This document shows positions 1 through 11,100 of a DNA stretch of 64,000 nt, piece by piece. Every line of letters begins with the position of its first letter. Within the stretch, counting starts at the first letter, position 1. The notes beneath the pieces are model-generated. The model was not told where the DNA came from and ran no database searches. It saw only the letters and a list, made by a program, of their open reading frames with translations. The position numbers were made by a program, and so were the translations under genes. The stretch comes from Limonium bicolor (taxonomy: Eukaryota > Streptophyta > Magnoliopsida > Caryophyllales > Plumbaginaceae): assembly GCA_023374045.1 (NCBI GenBank), contig CM041778.1, positions 364,720,831 through 364,784,830 of the forward strand. Direction: 5' to 3'.

Positions 1-205
1 TCAACCGTCTTAGCATCGGCTAATCGTCTACCAGAGGTAAGATTTATATATATACATATAATATTTGACAAACTACCAAACATAGTTATCCGCCCAAGAT
101 ATACCTAATAGAGGTATATCTTCGGCAGTCCCTGTCGGGACTGTCCGATTGTTAAATCACACCTAGGGTGTGAATGTGTTTTTAATTGTACTTTATTGAT
201 TATTT

Positions 206-297
206 CAGCAGTATCTCTTTATTGTTCTTCGAATGCATATATTATTGATTAATATCATAATATCGTGCATTTGAAGAACTGTAGGGAGATGCTGCCG
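206..297. repeat. Imperfect inverted repeat upstream of the transposase
   Basis: Arms at 206-250 and 251-297 are imperfect reverse complements with almost no loop (centre GATTAATATC). Shared words include TTCTTC(G/A)AATGCA and GCAG(C/T)A(T/C)CTC. It lies about 150 nt before the transposase ATG, in the presumed 5' leader. Shorter hairpins precede it, such as AGATATACC...GGTATATCT (about 98-122) and CACACC-TAG-GGTGTG (about 160-174). A transcript could fold into a long hairpin that feeds small-RNA production. Confidence 0.6.
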
Positions 298-448
298 AAA
301 TTTTCAATAAATTACATATTAAAAACACGTTCACCGGTGGGATTTAATACTCATGGATGGATTTAGGTTGATAAGATACAAAAGTGTAAAGACTCTGCCA
401 CGGGTGACGGTATGAAATGGCTGCCTTCATATAAATAGCTAGAAGGAG

Positions 449-3400
449 ATGGAACGTTCGTGGATTTACAGCGGAAATTTGGACGACAAGTTTTTAGAAG
501 GAGTTGATAAGTTATGCACGGTGTTGGCGAACAATCTGAAACCTACAGACAAGGGATACATATTTTGTCCGTGTATCGACTGCCAAAACAATCTGAGATA
601 TCGCGGCGTTGAAACAATTAAGGAACATCTGATCCGCCGCGGTTTTACAAAAGATTTCCAAGACATAATCCGATGGCATGGTCAGAGTGCGTTCGATGTT
701 ATTAAGCCTGACGAAGGGGATAATGGTCAGGCAAACACAGAAACAGAACTTGGAGATGATACAGTTGCTGGTGATCCAGAAGACGTTACAGCGAACGTTG
801 TGCCAGATTTCTGGGATGATGACATTGAGACTATGCTTGAAGATGTGGAACGACATTACTCTAACACGCCAGACAAGCATGAAAATTTGTTGGATTCATC
901 CAAAACACCGTTGTACCCCGGGTGTGACCCTACAAAGTTAAGCAAGTTGAGTGTCGTCCTCAAGCTATTCAACTTGAAAGCGAAACATGGCTGGAGCGAC
1001 GTAAGTTTCACTGACCTCCTGGAACTATTGAAATACGTTCTTCCGGTGGACAACGTTTTACCAACGACTACGTACTCAGCCAAAAAAATGATGTGCCCAA
1101 TGGGTATGGGGTACCAGAAAATTCATGCTTGTCCAAATGGTTGCATGCTGTTTTGGAAATCGGATGAATTTGCTGAAAGCTGTTCAGCATGTGGAGCGTC
1201 ACGGTATAAGAAACAACAAACTCACATCAGCGGTAGTAAGAAAGGTTCACCAGCTAAGGTATTGTGGTACCTGCCCATCATTCCAAGGTTCAGACGTTTG
1301 TTCTCCATTGAGAAAGACGCAGAGAATCTTCGGTGGCATTCAGTTCACAGGAAAAAGGATGGCAGATTGAGACATCCCGCTGATGCACCACAGTGGAGAA
1401 ACATAGACGTAAAATTTCCTGAGTTTGGTAACGAACCGAGAAACCTAAGGCTAGGCTTGTGCACGGATGGGATGAACCCTTACGGTACTTTGAGTAGCAT
1501 ACACAGTACCTGGCCTGTGCTTTTGGTTATTTACAATCTACCGCCGTGGTTATGCATGAAACCAAGACACATCTTGTTGTCTTTGTTAATATCTGGTCCA
1601 AAGCAACCGGGCAACAAAATTGACGTATTCCTACAACCTTTGATAGAGGATCTACAACTCTTGTGGAATGAAGGGGCTACGGTTTACGACTCATTCAGTA
1701 AAGAGGACTTCAATTTGCGTGCTATGTTGTACTGCACAATCAATGATTTCCCCGCCTATGGTAATCTTTCAGGCTATTCAATCAAGGGGGCGTTGGCGTG
1801 TCCGATTTGTGGTGAAAACACTTGTAGCATTCGCTTGAAACATAGTGGGAAAACCGTGTATATGGGCCACCGAAAAATGCTTCCAAAAGGACATAAGTAT
1901 CGAAAGATGGCGAAAGAGTTCGATGGGAAAACTGATCACAGCATGGCGCGCCTGCCTTTGACAGGTACAGAGATTTACAAAAAGTTGGATAATATTGTGA
2001 ACAACTTCGGGCCGCCAACCAAAAGTGGTGAAAAAAGTGTCTGGAAAAAGAAATCAATATTTTGGGAACTACAGTACTGGCAGCATCTGGAGGTTAGACA
2101 TTGTATCGATGGGATGCATGTCGAGAAGAACGTGGGTGAAAGTATCACTAGCACCCTTTTGAACATAAAAGGAAAGACAAAGGATCATTTGAAAGGAAGA
2201 AAAGATTTAATTGAGTTGGGCATACGCACAGAGCTTGGCCCGCAAGAACGTGGAAAACGCACATTCTTGCCTCCTGCCTGTCACACTCTGTCTAAAGAAG
2301 AGAAACATAGTCTATGCAGTACCCTTTACAACATCAAGGTGCCATCAGGTTACTCCTCAAACATAAGAAACCTAGTGTCCATGACAGATTTCAAATTAGT
2401 AGGAATGAAATCTCACGATTATCATGTCCTACTTCAAGAATTTTTGCCAATTGCACTACGTGGGATCTTGCCGGATGCTGTCAGACACACAATCACAAAC
2501 GTCAGTGTCTTCCTCAAATCCATTTCGTCTAAGGTTCTTGATGTGGACACTCTGTCTAAATTACAAAAGGATCTTATTGTGACAATGTGCCAGCTGGAGA
2601 TGTATTTTCCTCCATCGTTCTTCGACATAATGATACATCTCCTCGTGCATCTTGTAAGAGAGATTCTGATGTGTGGTCCTTTGTACCTTCGCTACATGTA
2701 TCCGTTCGAAAGGTACATGGGTGTCCTGAAGAAGAAAATGAAGAACCGTCGTCACCCAGAGGGTAGTATTATAGAGGGCACTATCACAGAGGAAGTTGTA
2801 GACTTCTGCACCAATTACCTAGAAGGTGTCGATACCATTGGACTTCCACGTTCTAGACACGAGGGCAGATTGAAGGGTGTTGGCACGGTTGGAAGGAAAC
2901 TGAAAAGAATTGACATAGACACTCTTAACAAAGCTCATTTAGTTGTGCTAAGTCATCTTGAAGATGTTGAACCATACTTTGATGAACACTTGTGTGTTTT
3001 AAGAGCACAATATCCAAACATGAGTGACGTCAGACTACAAAATGAGCAGAATAGGACATTTGTCCGATGGTTCAAAGAGAGAGTGTTGTCCGATCAGTCC
3101 ACGAATGTGCCTGAACTGATTAAAGTAGTTGCATTTGGACCAAATCTGGATGTAATTTCTTATGAGGGGTACGATGTCAACGGATTCACCTTTTTCACAG
3201 AACGTCAGGATCAGAAGTCAACGAATCAAAACAGTGGTGTAGAGCTTGAAGCTTATCAAAACTTATATGACGTCGGTGTCGTGGGTCATAGTCCTGTCTC
3301 AGTACAACAATCATATTTCGGTGTTATACAAGACATCTGGGTATTGGACTACAACAGCTACGAAATGTGTGTTTTCCGCTGTAACTGGGTTAACAACATT

Positions 3401-3715
3401 CATGGCTACCGTGAGGAGGAGCATGGTATGAAACTGGTTGATCTGTCTAGAGCTACTCCCACGGTTGAGCCATTCGTTGTTGGGACGAAGGTTAAGCAGA
3501 TATTTTATGTAACTGATCCCTGTAATCCTAGATGGTCTGTTGTGCTTAAAGGGAGAAGAGGAATAGTTGGTGTGGATGGTGTGGTTGATGAGGATGAGTA
3601 TGATGCAGAAGATGAACCTCCAACTGTTCCTATTTCATTGGAAGAGGCTGAGGTCACAGGTCATCGTGAGTATATACGATCAGACCATAACGAGGGAATG
3701 TGGGTTGAGAGATAA
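449..3715 (+). CDS. TNP2-like CACTA transposase
   Basis: Uninterrupted 1088-codon ORF encoding the transposase of a plant CACTA element. It is expected to act in the nucleus on the element termini. Domain order fits the plant TNP2 family: an N-terminal transposase-associated domain at about 3-80 with a Cys cluster (FCPCIDCQNN); a zinc-ribbon-like CPNGC...CSACGASRY region near 225-255; the TNP2 core at about 283-480, including LCTDGMNP near 338 and CPICGENT near 455; a DUF4218-like region near 655-770 with RYMYPFERYMG; and a DUF4216-like region near 954-1015 with VLDYNSYEMCVFRC. Length is normal for the family. The first ATG follows AGAAGGAG and gives the full N-terminal domain. Introns are possible but not needed. 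No stop or frameshift is seen, in contrast to the downstream gene. Confidence 0.92.
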   Translation: MERSWIYSGNLDDKFLEGVDKLCTVLANNLKPTDKGYIFCPCIDCQNNLRYRGVETIKEHLIRRGFTKDFQDIIRWHGQSAFDVIKPDEGDNGQANTETELGDDTVAGDPEDVTANVVPDFWDDDIETMLEDVERHYSNTPDKHENLLDSSKTPLYPGCDPTKLSKLSVVLKLFNLKAKHGWSDVSFTDLLELLKYVLPVDNVLPTTTYSAKKMMCPMGMGYQKIHACPNGCMLFWKSDEFAESCSACGASRYKKQQTHISGSKKGSPAKVLWYLPIIPRFRRLFSIEKDAENLRWHSVHRKKDGRLRHPADAPQWRNIDVKFPEFGNEPRNLRLGLCTDGMNPYGTLSSIHSTWPVLLVIYNLPPWLCMKPRHILLSLLISGPKQPGNKIDVFLQPLIEDLQLLWNEGATVYDSFSKEDFNLRAMLYCTINDFPAYGNLSGYSIKGALACPICGENTCSIRLKHSGKTVYMGHRKMLPKGHKYRKMAKEFDGKTDHSMARLPLTGTEIYKKLDNIVNNFGPPTKSGEKSVWKKKSIFWELQYWQHLEVRHCIDGMHVEKNVGESITSTLLNIKGKTKDHLKGRKDLIELGIRTELGPQERGKRTFLPPACHTLSKEEKHSLCSTLYNIKVPSGYSSNIRNLVSMTDFKLVGMKSHDYHVLLQEFLPIALRGILPDAVRHTITNVSVFLKSISSKVLDVDTLSKLQKDLIVTMCQLEMYFPPSFFDIMIHLLVHLVREILMCGPLYLRYMYPFERYMGVLKKKMKNRRHPEGSIIEGTITEEVVDFCTNYLEGVDTIGLPRSRHEGRLKGVGTVGRKLKRIDIDTLNKAHLVVLSHLEDVEPYFDEHLCVLRAQYPNMSDVRLQNEQNRTFVRWFKERVLSDQSTNVPELIKVVAFGPNLDVISYEGYDVNGFTFFTERQDQKSTNQNSGVELEAYQNLYDVGVVGHSPVSVQQSYFGVIQDIWVLDYNSYEMCVFRCNWVNNIHGYREEEHGMKLVDLSRATPTVEPFVVGTKVKQIFYVTDPCNPRWSVVLKGRRGIVGVDGVVDEDEYDAEDEPPTVPISLEEAEVTGHREYIRSDHNEGMWVER

Positions 3716-3835
3716 TGGTGTATGTAAGTTATTACTATAAAATTTATAATGAAATTCCCACTCTTTTATTATTGCTTGTTATAACCATTATGAAATGCTT
3801 AATTTAATTCAAATTGTATTTCAATCCTTGCAGGC

Positions 3836-5290
3836 ATGGCTGATCAGGACATGGCTGATGCAGAGTTCGATTTATTATGTCGTGAGGAGGAAAATGAGCA
3901 GCGAATGGTACCGGTCCCATCTACATCTGCCACTGCTGCTGTTGCCCCATCCACATCTGCCGCTGCTACTGTTGTCCCATCCACATCTGCCGCTGATGCT
4001 GTTGGCCCTTCCATGAGTGCACCTTCTACGAGTGCTACTCAGAGACCCAGAGGTAGAGGTCCGACCCGTGGGTTGAAACTGCAGAAAGAGGATCAGATTA
4101 GTCTTCTGTGGGACCAGTATGGGAGTATGGTGGGGCAGCAGGTCAGAGTTCGGTATATGCTAGGGACTCTGGCCAGATCACATTGCTGCATCAACCACAC
4201 ATGGAAACAAGTCCCGCAAGAAGTAAAGGAGACCATCTGGAAAAGGTGCAAGAACGGTACAAGATCCCAGAAGAAGTGAAGAAGACCGTTCTTCTTTGGT
4301 GGCCGGCAAAGCTAAATCATTCCGCCACTACTTGGTTGAGCATTGGATCAACAGGGTGCCCCACAGGAGCCTCCGCCGTATGTTGTGTACAACGGCATGA
4401 TCACTGAAGAGGAGTGGAAGGAGTTTGTTGAGCGGCACGCCACCCCCAAGTTCAGGGTATGTTTGTGTGTACTCTTTTCTTAATTAATGCTCATAATGCT
4501 TTATCCCTGATTTTCTAATTAATTTCCTGTTGTACTTTCTTAACAGCAAGTACAAGAACAAGCACGGCAAAACCGTGAAGCTAATCCTCTACCCCCACAC
4601 CATGGGACGAAGGGGATATGTGGGCAGCCTCGAGGGATGGAAAGAAGCTGGTTTGCTGACACGGAGGAACGAGGATGGAAGTGAATGACCGATCAAGGAT
4701 GTCTCTGAGGCGAGGAGGGTGCAGATGTACATACTGGGACGCCAGAAAACGACCAGCGAAGGTCAGAGGATATTTCCTAATGCTGCGATGGAACAACTGG
4801 CTAACCAAATTGTAAGTATTTGAAAGTAGCTGTTAAATAATTTACTTATATACTCAAGTGTTTGTTGATCTTAAATTTAGTGTTAACTTCTTTGAAAATT
4901 GGATAGTACGAAGCGGCACAGAGAGGAGAAGTAGACTTACACGCTCCTCCTTCTCAAGATGACGCGCTCAATCAAATGCTTGGGAAGAAGGATCACCCAG
5001 GGCGTGTTAGAGGATTTGGGGAGAAGTACGTTAGAACGTATTCCCCCATCTGCTAGGAAGGGTCAGATGATGCTGCTGAAGTCGAGGCGATGGAGCGTAA
5101 GTTCGCTGCTGAGCGCCACGAGAACAGGCTGCTGAGCGCCTGTATCAGGAGAGGCTGCAGGAAGCGCTGAATGTGATTGCACATGCGACTACTCAGCAGC
5201 AGCAGCTAGATCCTCCTCGACTGTCTTCCTCGTCTAGTTGTGCTCCGGCCGTTGACCCGTACCCGTTTGCCAACATCCAGGTTAACTTTG
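3836..5290 (+). pseudogene. Second CACTA gene, N-terminal part: Ptta/En/Spm-type transposase, broken
   Basis: Starts with ATG at 3836 just after an AG splice-acceptor-like site (TTGCAG/GC). Codons run open to 4279, with three PSTSA-type low-complexity repeats (about residues 28-65) and then a region resembling the plant Ptta/En/Spm transposase family: WDQYG...QVRVRYMLGTLARSHCCINHTWKQVP. Homology continues in other frames and probable exons: ITEEEWKEFVERHATPKFR (before a GT donor near 4458), YKNKHGKTVKL...GRRGYVGSLEGWKEAGLL after an acceptor near 4546, and HPGRVRGFGEKYV near 4990. In-frame stops at 4686-4688 (TGA) and near 5055 (TAG), plus a frame change near 4260, mark it as decayed. It probably formed one transcription unit with the protease-like part downstream. 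Confidence 0.65.
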
Positions 5291-5378
5291 TTTAACTATT
5301 TTTCTCCTAAAATAAAGTTATTTAAATAGTATTAGATTGGACTCACTTATTTATTTCACGTATTATCTCTGTTTATTA

Positions 5379-7258
5379 AAGGAGCAAAAAAAATGTCGTC
5401 TCCAAATACCATTAGACGGGCACCCTGTAGATGCGGCCTACGGGACGATGTTGCCATCAGGTCCACTCACGCTCATCAGTTTCGTACGTCTACCCCCATT
5501 CTACGCGCGTGTGACCTTGGACCTGATAGTTGATGGATTTGAGCATGCATACCTTCCGATGGCGTTTGACAACAAATGCACGCTGATCGAAGCGAAGGGA
5601 GACATATTGCCCTGGCCAGCATGTTATATTGTTGTCACCGATGAGGTAAGACTGTTTGACAACCATTTGTATCTAATAAAATGCATATTTAGCATTAAGT
5701 GTCTAATCTAATCTATTATTAGATCCCTGAGCTTCCTCGCCGCGTAACCCGGCCCAGAGTAGAAGAGACCAGCGCGCCGGCGAATCCTGATCTCCCTGAG
5801 CTTCCTCGCCGCGTATCCCGGCCCAGAGAAGAAGAGATCTGCGCGCCGGTGAATCCTGTCAGAAGTACAAGGGTATGTTCTAGATAATTGTTTATTGTTA
5901 CTATAATAATCAATTAGTAATTATCTTTACATTGATGCTTTACTGTTTGTGTGTGAAGGGTAAGAATCCAGTGAGTCGGGGTGCGAAAGGTAAGAATCCA
6001 GTGCCCGTCCGGGGTCGCACCAGGACTTCTGAGGCGCCTAAAAATAAGCTCGCACTGCCACAAAAACTTGTTAATGTTTTGGGGGCCAAGCAGATGAATC
6101 TCTACGACAAGATCATGTTGAAGTCATCTCAAACTAACAACTTCATGATGACGCTTCCAAAGTCGATGTTTCACTACGAAGAAGATATGATGACGGCAAT
6201 CAACTTTGAGGACATCAGAGAGATGATGTGTGGAGATTATCTGAACATTAACATTATTCAAGCTTATCTAAAGTAAGTGTTCTTTCCTCATACTGTAAAA
6301 ACATATAGAATAAGTATCTATGAAGTTGCATTGGCTAACTTTTTATAGTACATGTGATATAATAGATGTCTGCTTGAGAGATGTGCTGAGAAGGACATGA
6401 CCTCCATTACTGCGGTGTGCCCGGAGCGTTTATCGTACGACTCAGTCACTAGGGACCCGGGGAGGTTTTGTGAATACATGATTCATTGCTTCAATGTTGT
6501 TGATCAACAGAATAATTATTCATTCTTAATGCCGTATCACCAAACGTGAGTTCTAATATAAAATTACATACTAATTAGCTAACTTTTTTACCTTCATTTC
6601 TCATTTCATTTTGTATTTGACATTGTAGCCACCACCTGGGCTTTGTTTATATTCTGCGCTGCCACCGCTACTCTGCTCGTTCTAGATCCACTAGGGCAGT
6701 GGACAGAATCAACACAAGACTTAATCAAAGTAAGTTTTTATTACTATTTAATTGTTTGTAAGTTTTTTGAACCAAAATTAATGTACTTGTTCATTTTACT
6801 AAACGCTTTTGTTAATATATGTAACAGTTGTTACAAAAAACCCCTCAGGGAGAGTTTGGTGATTTGACCGTCAATTACATCAAGGTTTTAATTCATGTAT
6901 TTCATTCGTGCTGCTATTATCTTTGTACAATTGTTTTACATTTGTGAATTTTGGTGATTTAGTGCCCTACCCAAAAGGATTCTAAGAGTTGTGGGTACTA
7001 CGTGATGCGGTATATGTACGAGTTCTGCGGGTACTTCCCAAGTTTTAAGAATGATATTGACAAGATAATACGAACGCTGTCTTGTATTTAATTCTTTCGG
7101 CAGATTTTTTGTGTCTTTATCTTAATCTCATTATGTGTTCCATTCCTTTCTTGTTGCAGATTAAAGAGCATTATGCCAGATTCAAGACTTATGCTCCTGC
7201 CGACTTGTTGCATGTCAGAGAGAGCATGGCAGCCATGTTTATAAGAATGGAGTGGTAG
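5379..7258 (+). pseudogene. Second CACTA gene, C-terminal part: DUF8039-like segment and Ulp1 (C48) protease-like domain
   Basis: Exon-like blocks separated by introns. Block 5390-5646 has the pattern PLDGHPVDAAYGTMLP...ALVP-type seen in plant CACTA proteins (DUF8039-like). Block 5740-5875 holds a duplicated PELPRRV(T/S)RPR(V/E)EE repeat. Block 5955-6275 (KNPVSRGAKGKNPV...) leads into the protease. The Ulp1/C48-like domain is spread over about 6410-7080, with LVLDPLGQWTE (putative catalytic Asp) near 6680 and QKDSKSCGYYVMRYMYEF (catalytic Cys with CGYYVM) at about 6973-7025. At the site where the family has His-Trp, the continuing frame reads Thr-Trp (ACC TGG near 6628). The last exon ends with a stop near 7258. 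Ulp1-like domains are common passengers in plant CACTA elements. Exact exon borders are inferred; no continuous frame proves function. Confidence 0.62.
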
Positions 7259-7770
7259 ACTTGCTAGCTACTGCTGTAACATATATTTTTTGTTAGTTGC
7301 TGCTCTGATTCTGTTAGTTGCTGCTGCAACAGATTATATTGTGTAACAAATTATATTTTTTGTTAGTTGCTCTGATTCTGTTTGTAATGAATTATGCTAG
7401 CTGCTGCTGCTGTAACAGATTCTAGCTGTTGTATTGAATGTTTCTGTTGCAATTGTGCGCAGAAAATGAATTTGCAATTGTTATCTCTGTTGCAATTGTG
7501 TAACAGATGAATATGTTACAGATTTTCGATCTGGTGCTTTATTAGATGTTTCTCTGTTGCAATTGTGTAACAGATTGAATATGTTACAGATTTTCGATTT
7601 GGTGCTTTATTAGATGTTATCTCTGTTGCAATTGTGCGCAGAGAATGAATTTGTGTTGTTTGTATTTGATTCAGGTGGTTCAATTGTGCAGTTTCTGCCC
7701 TCTGTTGCTTATCTGTTACAATTCTGTCTCTGTTGCAATTGTGTAGATTTGTAAAAAAAAAATAAAAAAA
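7259..7770. repeat. 3' non-coding region of the CACTA element with tandem repeats
   Basis: No gene. It is rich in TTGCTGCTG, GTAACAGATT and CTCTGTTGCAATTGTG words. Two near-identical units of 67-68 bp lie at 7484-7550 and 7551-7618, and a third start at 7619. An A-rich tract (7752-7772) closes the region before the subterminal palindromes. Confidence 0.75.
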
Positions 7771-7775
7771 AATTA

Positions 7776-8122
7776 CACTTTAGATTACGTTCTAACAATA
7801 ACCGTAATCTAAAGTCCTTTGGGCGCGCGCGCCAAAAGACTTTAGATGACGGTTATTGCCAAAACCGTCATCTAAAGTGTCGACTTTACATTACGGTTAT
7901 TTGTAAAACCGTGATCTAAAGTCCTTTGGTTCGCGCGCGCGCAAAGGACTTTAGATCACGGTTTTACAAATAACCGTAATGTAAAGTCAATGACACGCGG
8001 GCCGGAAAAGGGACTTTAATTACGGTTTTAAACCATAATTAAAGAAACGCCATCTTTATTGACGCCCGCATAGATTACGGTCCAGAACCGTAATTATACA
8101 CGGTTTTGGACCGTAATTAATG
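7776..8122. repeat. CACTA subterminal inverted-repeat region
   Basis: The word ACTTTAGAT(T/G/C)ACGGTT and its reverse complement alternate along this stretch, separated by GC-rich loops such as GGGCGCGCGCGCC. Pairs include 7839-7854 with 7863-7878. A perfect 47-bp inverted repeat has arms 7882-7928 and 7942-7988 around a 13-nt CG-rich loop. Further TAATTACGG/CCGTAATTA words run to about 8120. In En/Spm the subterminal repeats bind the transposon-encoded TNPA protein, so these are the probable binding sites for the second protein of this element. Confidence 0.85.
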
Positions 8123-8127
8123 GGTCG

Positions 8128-8140
8128 CGTTCCACCAGTG
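8128..8140 (+). repeat. Right terminal inverted repeat end of the CACTA element
   Basis: GCGTTCCACCAGTG closes the element at 8140. The complement begins CACTGGTGGAA, a typical CACTA-family terminus. The left terminus is outside the window, so pairing cannot be confirmed. Confidence 0.72.
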
Positions 8141-11100
8141 ATTATTCGTGCACTAATGTGTATCATTACCATCATTTCATTACCCCCACCACCCCCCTTT
8201 TTCCATAGGGTCGGGCTTTAGCCCCTCAGGTTATACCGCCTACCTCGCTTAGGTGTATGTATATTCATATACGGTTTGATCGGAAGGTGTAAACACATCA
8301 TTTGTGTTCCTCAAGCCTGCTAGGTATGTCAAACCTAAGCAATATGGGCCCACTCGCTCCGCAAGCAGTCTGCCCAACTATATGGTTAGTTTACCCCTTT
8401 TAGGTAGTAGTTTCATGTCCGTTCCAAGTCCATGTGACGGTGTTTTCTACACAGTCTTCCATAATTATGGGAATGGTGTAATTTATTCGGCTGTGTGGTA
8501 TCGTTAGTCACACACACTTATTTTTCAACTAGCCATTTTATTCAGCTCTCCTGAATTCTACATGCTCATGGTATATTCCCATGAGTTCATGTCACCCTAC
8601 CGAACTAACCTTCAGTAAAAGGGTTGTCGAGCTATGCTCTAGCACCTAGTGCTTGCAGTAGTTATCTCTAAAATGTCAAGACGGGTCTGATATGCGCAAC
8701 CAACTGGCGCCTCATGACTCTAAGTTATTTCCCTCTGGAATGAGTTCGTTCTTTGGGTACCTTGTAGGTCCGCTTTTGCTAGTGTAAACTCGTATCCCTC
8801 GTGTGTTGGTACTTTAGTATTTAACAGTTATTATAATGGTCGCTTGTTGCGCACCATGTACCAGTCGATTGGACGGTTATCCGCCGTTGCGGTTTGCATG
8901 GAGTATCTAATCTCCAGCTTAGAGTATCTCTTGTAATGCTCGCTTTTGCCCTTCGTCTGTTGTAAACATAAATACGACTGTGGGTTTTAGCTTGGTATTC
9001 ATTTCTGTTCAACCTAATTGGTACTAACATACTAACGTTTATGGCTTGAGCATGTGGTTATTATTTAATGCGACATCATCGCGGCGCCCTCAGCGCGTGG
9101 TATAATTCTCTCTGTGCCCCCTTTTTGGGTAGCATCTATTATCACAAGGTTTCTCTAATATAACTTCCTTAGATACCTCAATTCCTTTTCATTCATGAGT
9201 TCAATTTGCCATTACCATTAATTGGCCTTAGTTTCCTCGTTTACTAAAATCCCCAAAACTTATGTTTAACTCCTCCACTGTGGAGTTGCGACCTTATGTC
9301 ACTTTATTATCAAGCTATCCTTGATTTTCCTAACCTTGCTAGTTTGACTGAGATCTCTCTCGTCATTACATGGTTTACCTAGTCAGGGTTCCATTCGCTG
9401 ACTTAGACACAGAGTTGATTACCTCCTGGGTCCTACACCACTCGTTTACATGCATGGGGTACCATACTGATACATTACTACTTACCCAACTAACTTCATA
9501 TAGTTTGTCAGGCCCACAAGCTCCTAGGAGTGCGGTCGTCCCATGTCTCGTTTAGTGCACTCGTAGCGTTCGTACCCGGTGATTATCGTACTCTTAGTCT
9601 TGGTAACTTATGTTTGAGTAGCTATGCTGCCAATTCTTAACCTTTAATGTCAGAATGGCCCTAATATTAGGTCTATGGTTTCTTTTATTAATGTATATTT
9701 CCTTTACTTTCTCTAAGATAGGTGTTTGCGACTTATCGCCCTGATTCTGGTTTCCACATGTTCGTCATCTGGTATTTGTGAGTGGGGATCAGTAACTACC
9801 TGTTATCTCTCCCGTTCACTCCTAGGCTGTTAACGCCTTCAGACATGAGTTTTCAGTATGCGGATTCCACCCAATCTATTGGGTTACACCATATGGTGTT
9901 TCCGGACTCCATGATAAAGGTTGACACCTCGGGTTTCCCCTGTCTTATGGTAGTCCCGTTAGTCTGATATTAATCAGTACTTGTGATTCATCACCCTTTT
10001 TCCCCTAGTTTTGGGTCACTTTGGTGGTACTAAGGTATCCCTCCGTAGGCCTATGCCATACGATATTCAGCCTCAATACTGATTCTGATAGTTAAATGAT
10101 TGTTAGTCTTGTTATTTAATTTATTCCTAGTTGGTTTTAATACTTTCTCCTGAGGTTACAATTGGGTGCCCACAACTTAGTGGTTTCCGCTAATCATTCC
10201 TCTTCATTGTGTGGTCCTTACTCTTATTCAACTCATATTTCCTCCATCCTCTTTGAGGTAACGGTATCTTCCGTCATCAGGCAATTTTCACTTTTTAGTT
10301 TATATCCACTGCCCTCCATACGGGAGTCTAGCAGCATAATGGATCACGACACCTCCGGCGTGTGTGGTGCGGGCATTACATCGGCCCCTTTTTATTGCAC
10401 GTTCACATCTGCCTATTATTATTTTTTTAAAAGGTCCTGCCTCATATAGCTCACTTCTTGCCCTCTGGCAATGTTCAATCGTAGTGGTTTAACCACGAGT
10501 GTCACGCACTCTCTAAATATGGTTATGCTGGTCCTGAAGACCCGTCACTCCCCACCGGTAATGGTTGACGTTTAATGTCCATGCCGGCACTGGGGTTAGA
10601 CTTGTAGGCACTAACTATTGTTATTCTCATTCACTCCCCTTTTAATATTCTACTAAATGGTGTATTTTTTTGGTTTAATGGTCAGACCGGCTAGGTCTTC
10701 TCGAGGTTTTTCGACCTCAACCCAAGGGTTTCGTACCCCTGCCCTTAAGAAGGTTGTGTCCTGCTTTATTGCATTACGGACTTACATAAGATTTAGTGTT
10801 TATTGGTAACCGCCTGGACCACCACGTCCTATAGGGTTAGTTTACTGTCGCTGCACTTGCTGTAGCAAGTGCGCAAGGTAGGTTGAAATTTTGACTTTGG
10901 TTAGTGTGGCACTTGCAGTGGCAAGTGCACCATGCAGCTGAGCACCGTACGGTGTGTCAGTGCAGTGTATTCCCTAGTCGGTTCCTGTTTAAGTCAAAGT
11001 TCTTATTCAAATTATACTCACTCCGCACTCGTTCCCACAAGTTTACCATGGTAAAGTCTTACTCTCTCTCGAGGCATCAATAGCAATTTGACGAGTTCTT

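Larger units (their letters stand above)
1..8140 (+). mobile_element. CACTA (En/Spm) DNA transposon, right part; left end outside window
   Basis: A class II element of the CACTA superfamily. It carries a TNP2-like transposase, then a second gene with Ptta/En/Spm and Ulp1-like parts, then a GC-rich subterminal region of short inverted words, then a terminus ending TTCCACCAGTG at 8140. CAGTG is the complement of a CACTG start, a common variant of the CACTA terminus. Host sequence resumes with ATT at 8141, the expected 3-bp target duplication, but its partner lies left of position 1. The flanking DNA on the right is the interior of retrotransposon B, so this is the youngest layer on the left side. 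The transposase is intact while the second gene is broken, so the copy may supply transposase but is probably not fully competent. Confidence 0.88.

Noticed and set aside
678..2755. Several frames inside the transposase gene on both strands
   Set aside because: Shadows of the 1088-codon TNP2 frame.
5337..5711. A single 124-codon gene starting at 5337
   Set aside because: The first part is intronic text; the real homology begins near 5390 and ends at a donor near 5646, so it is one exon of the second CACTA gene.
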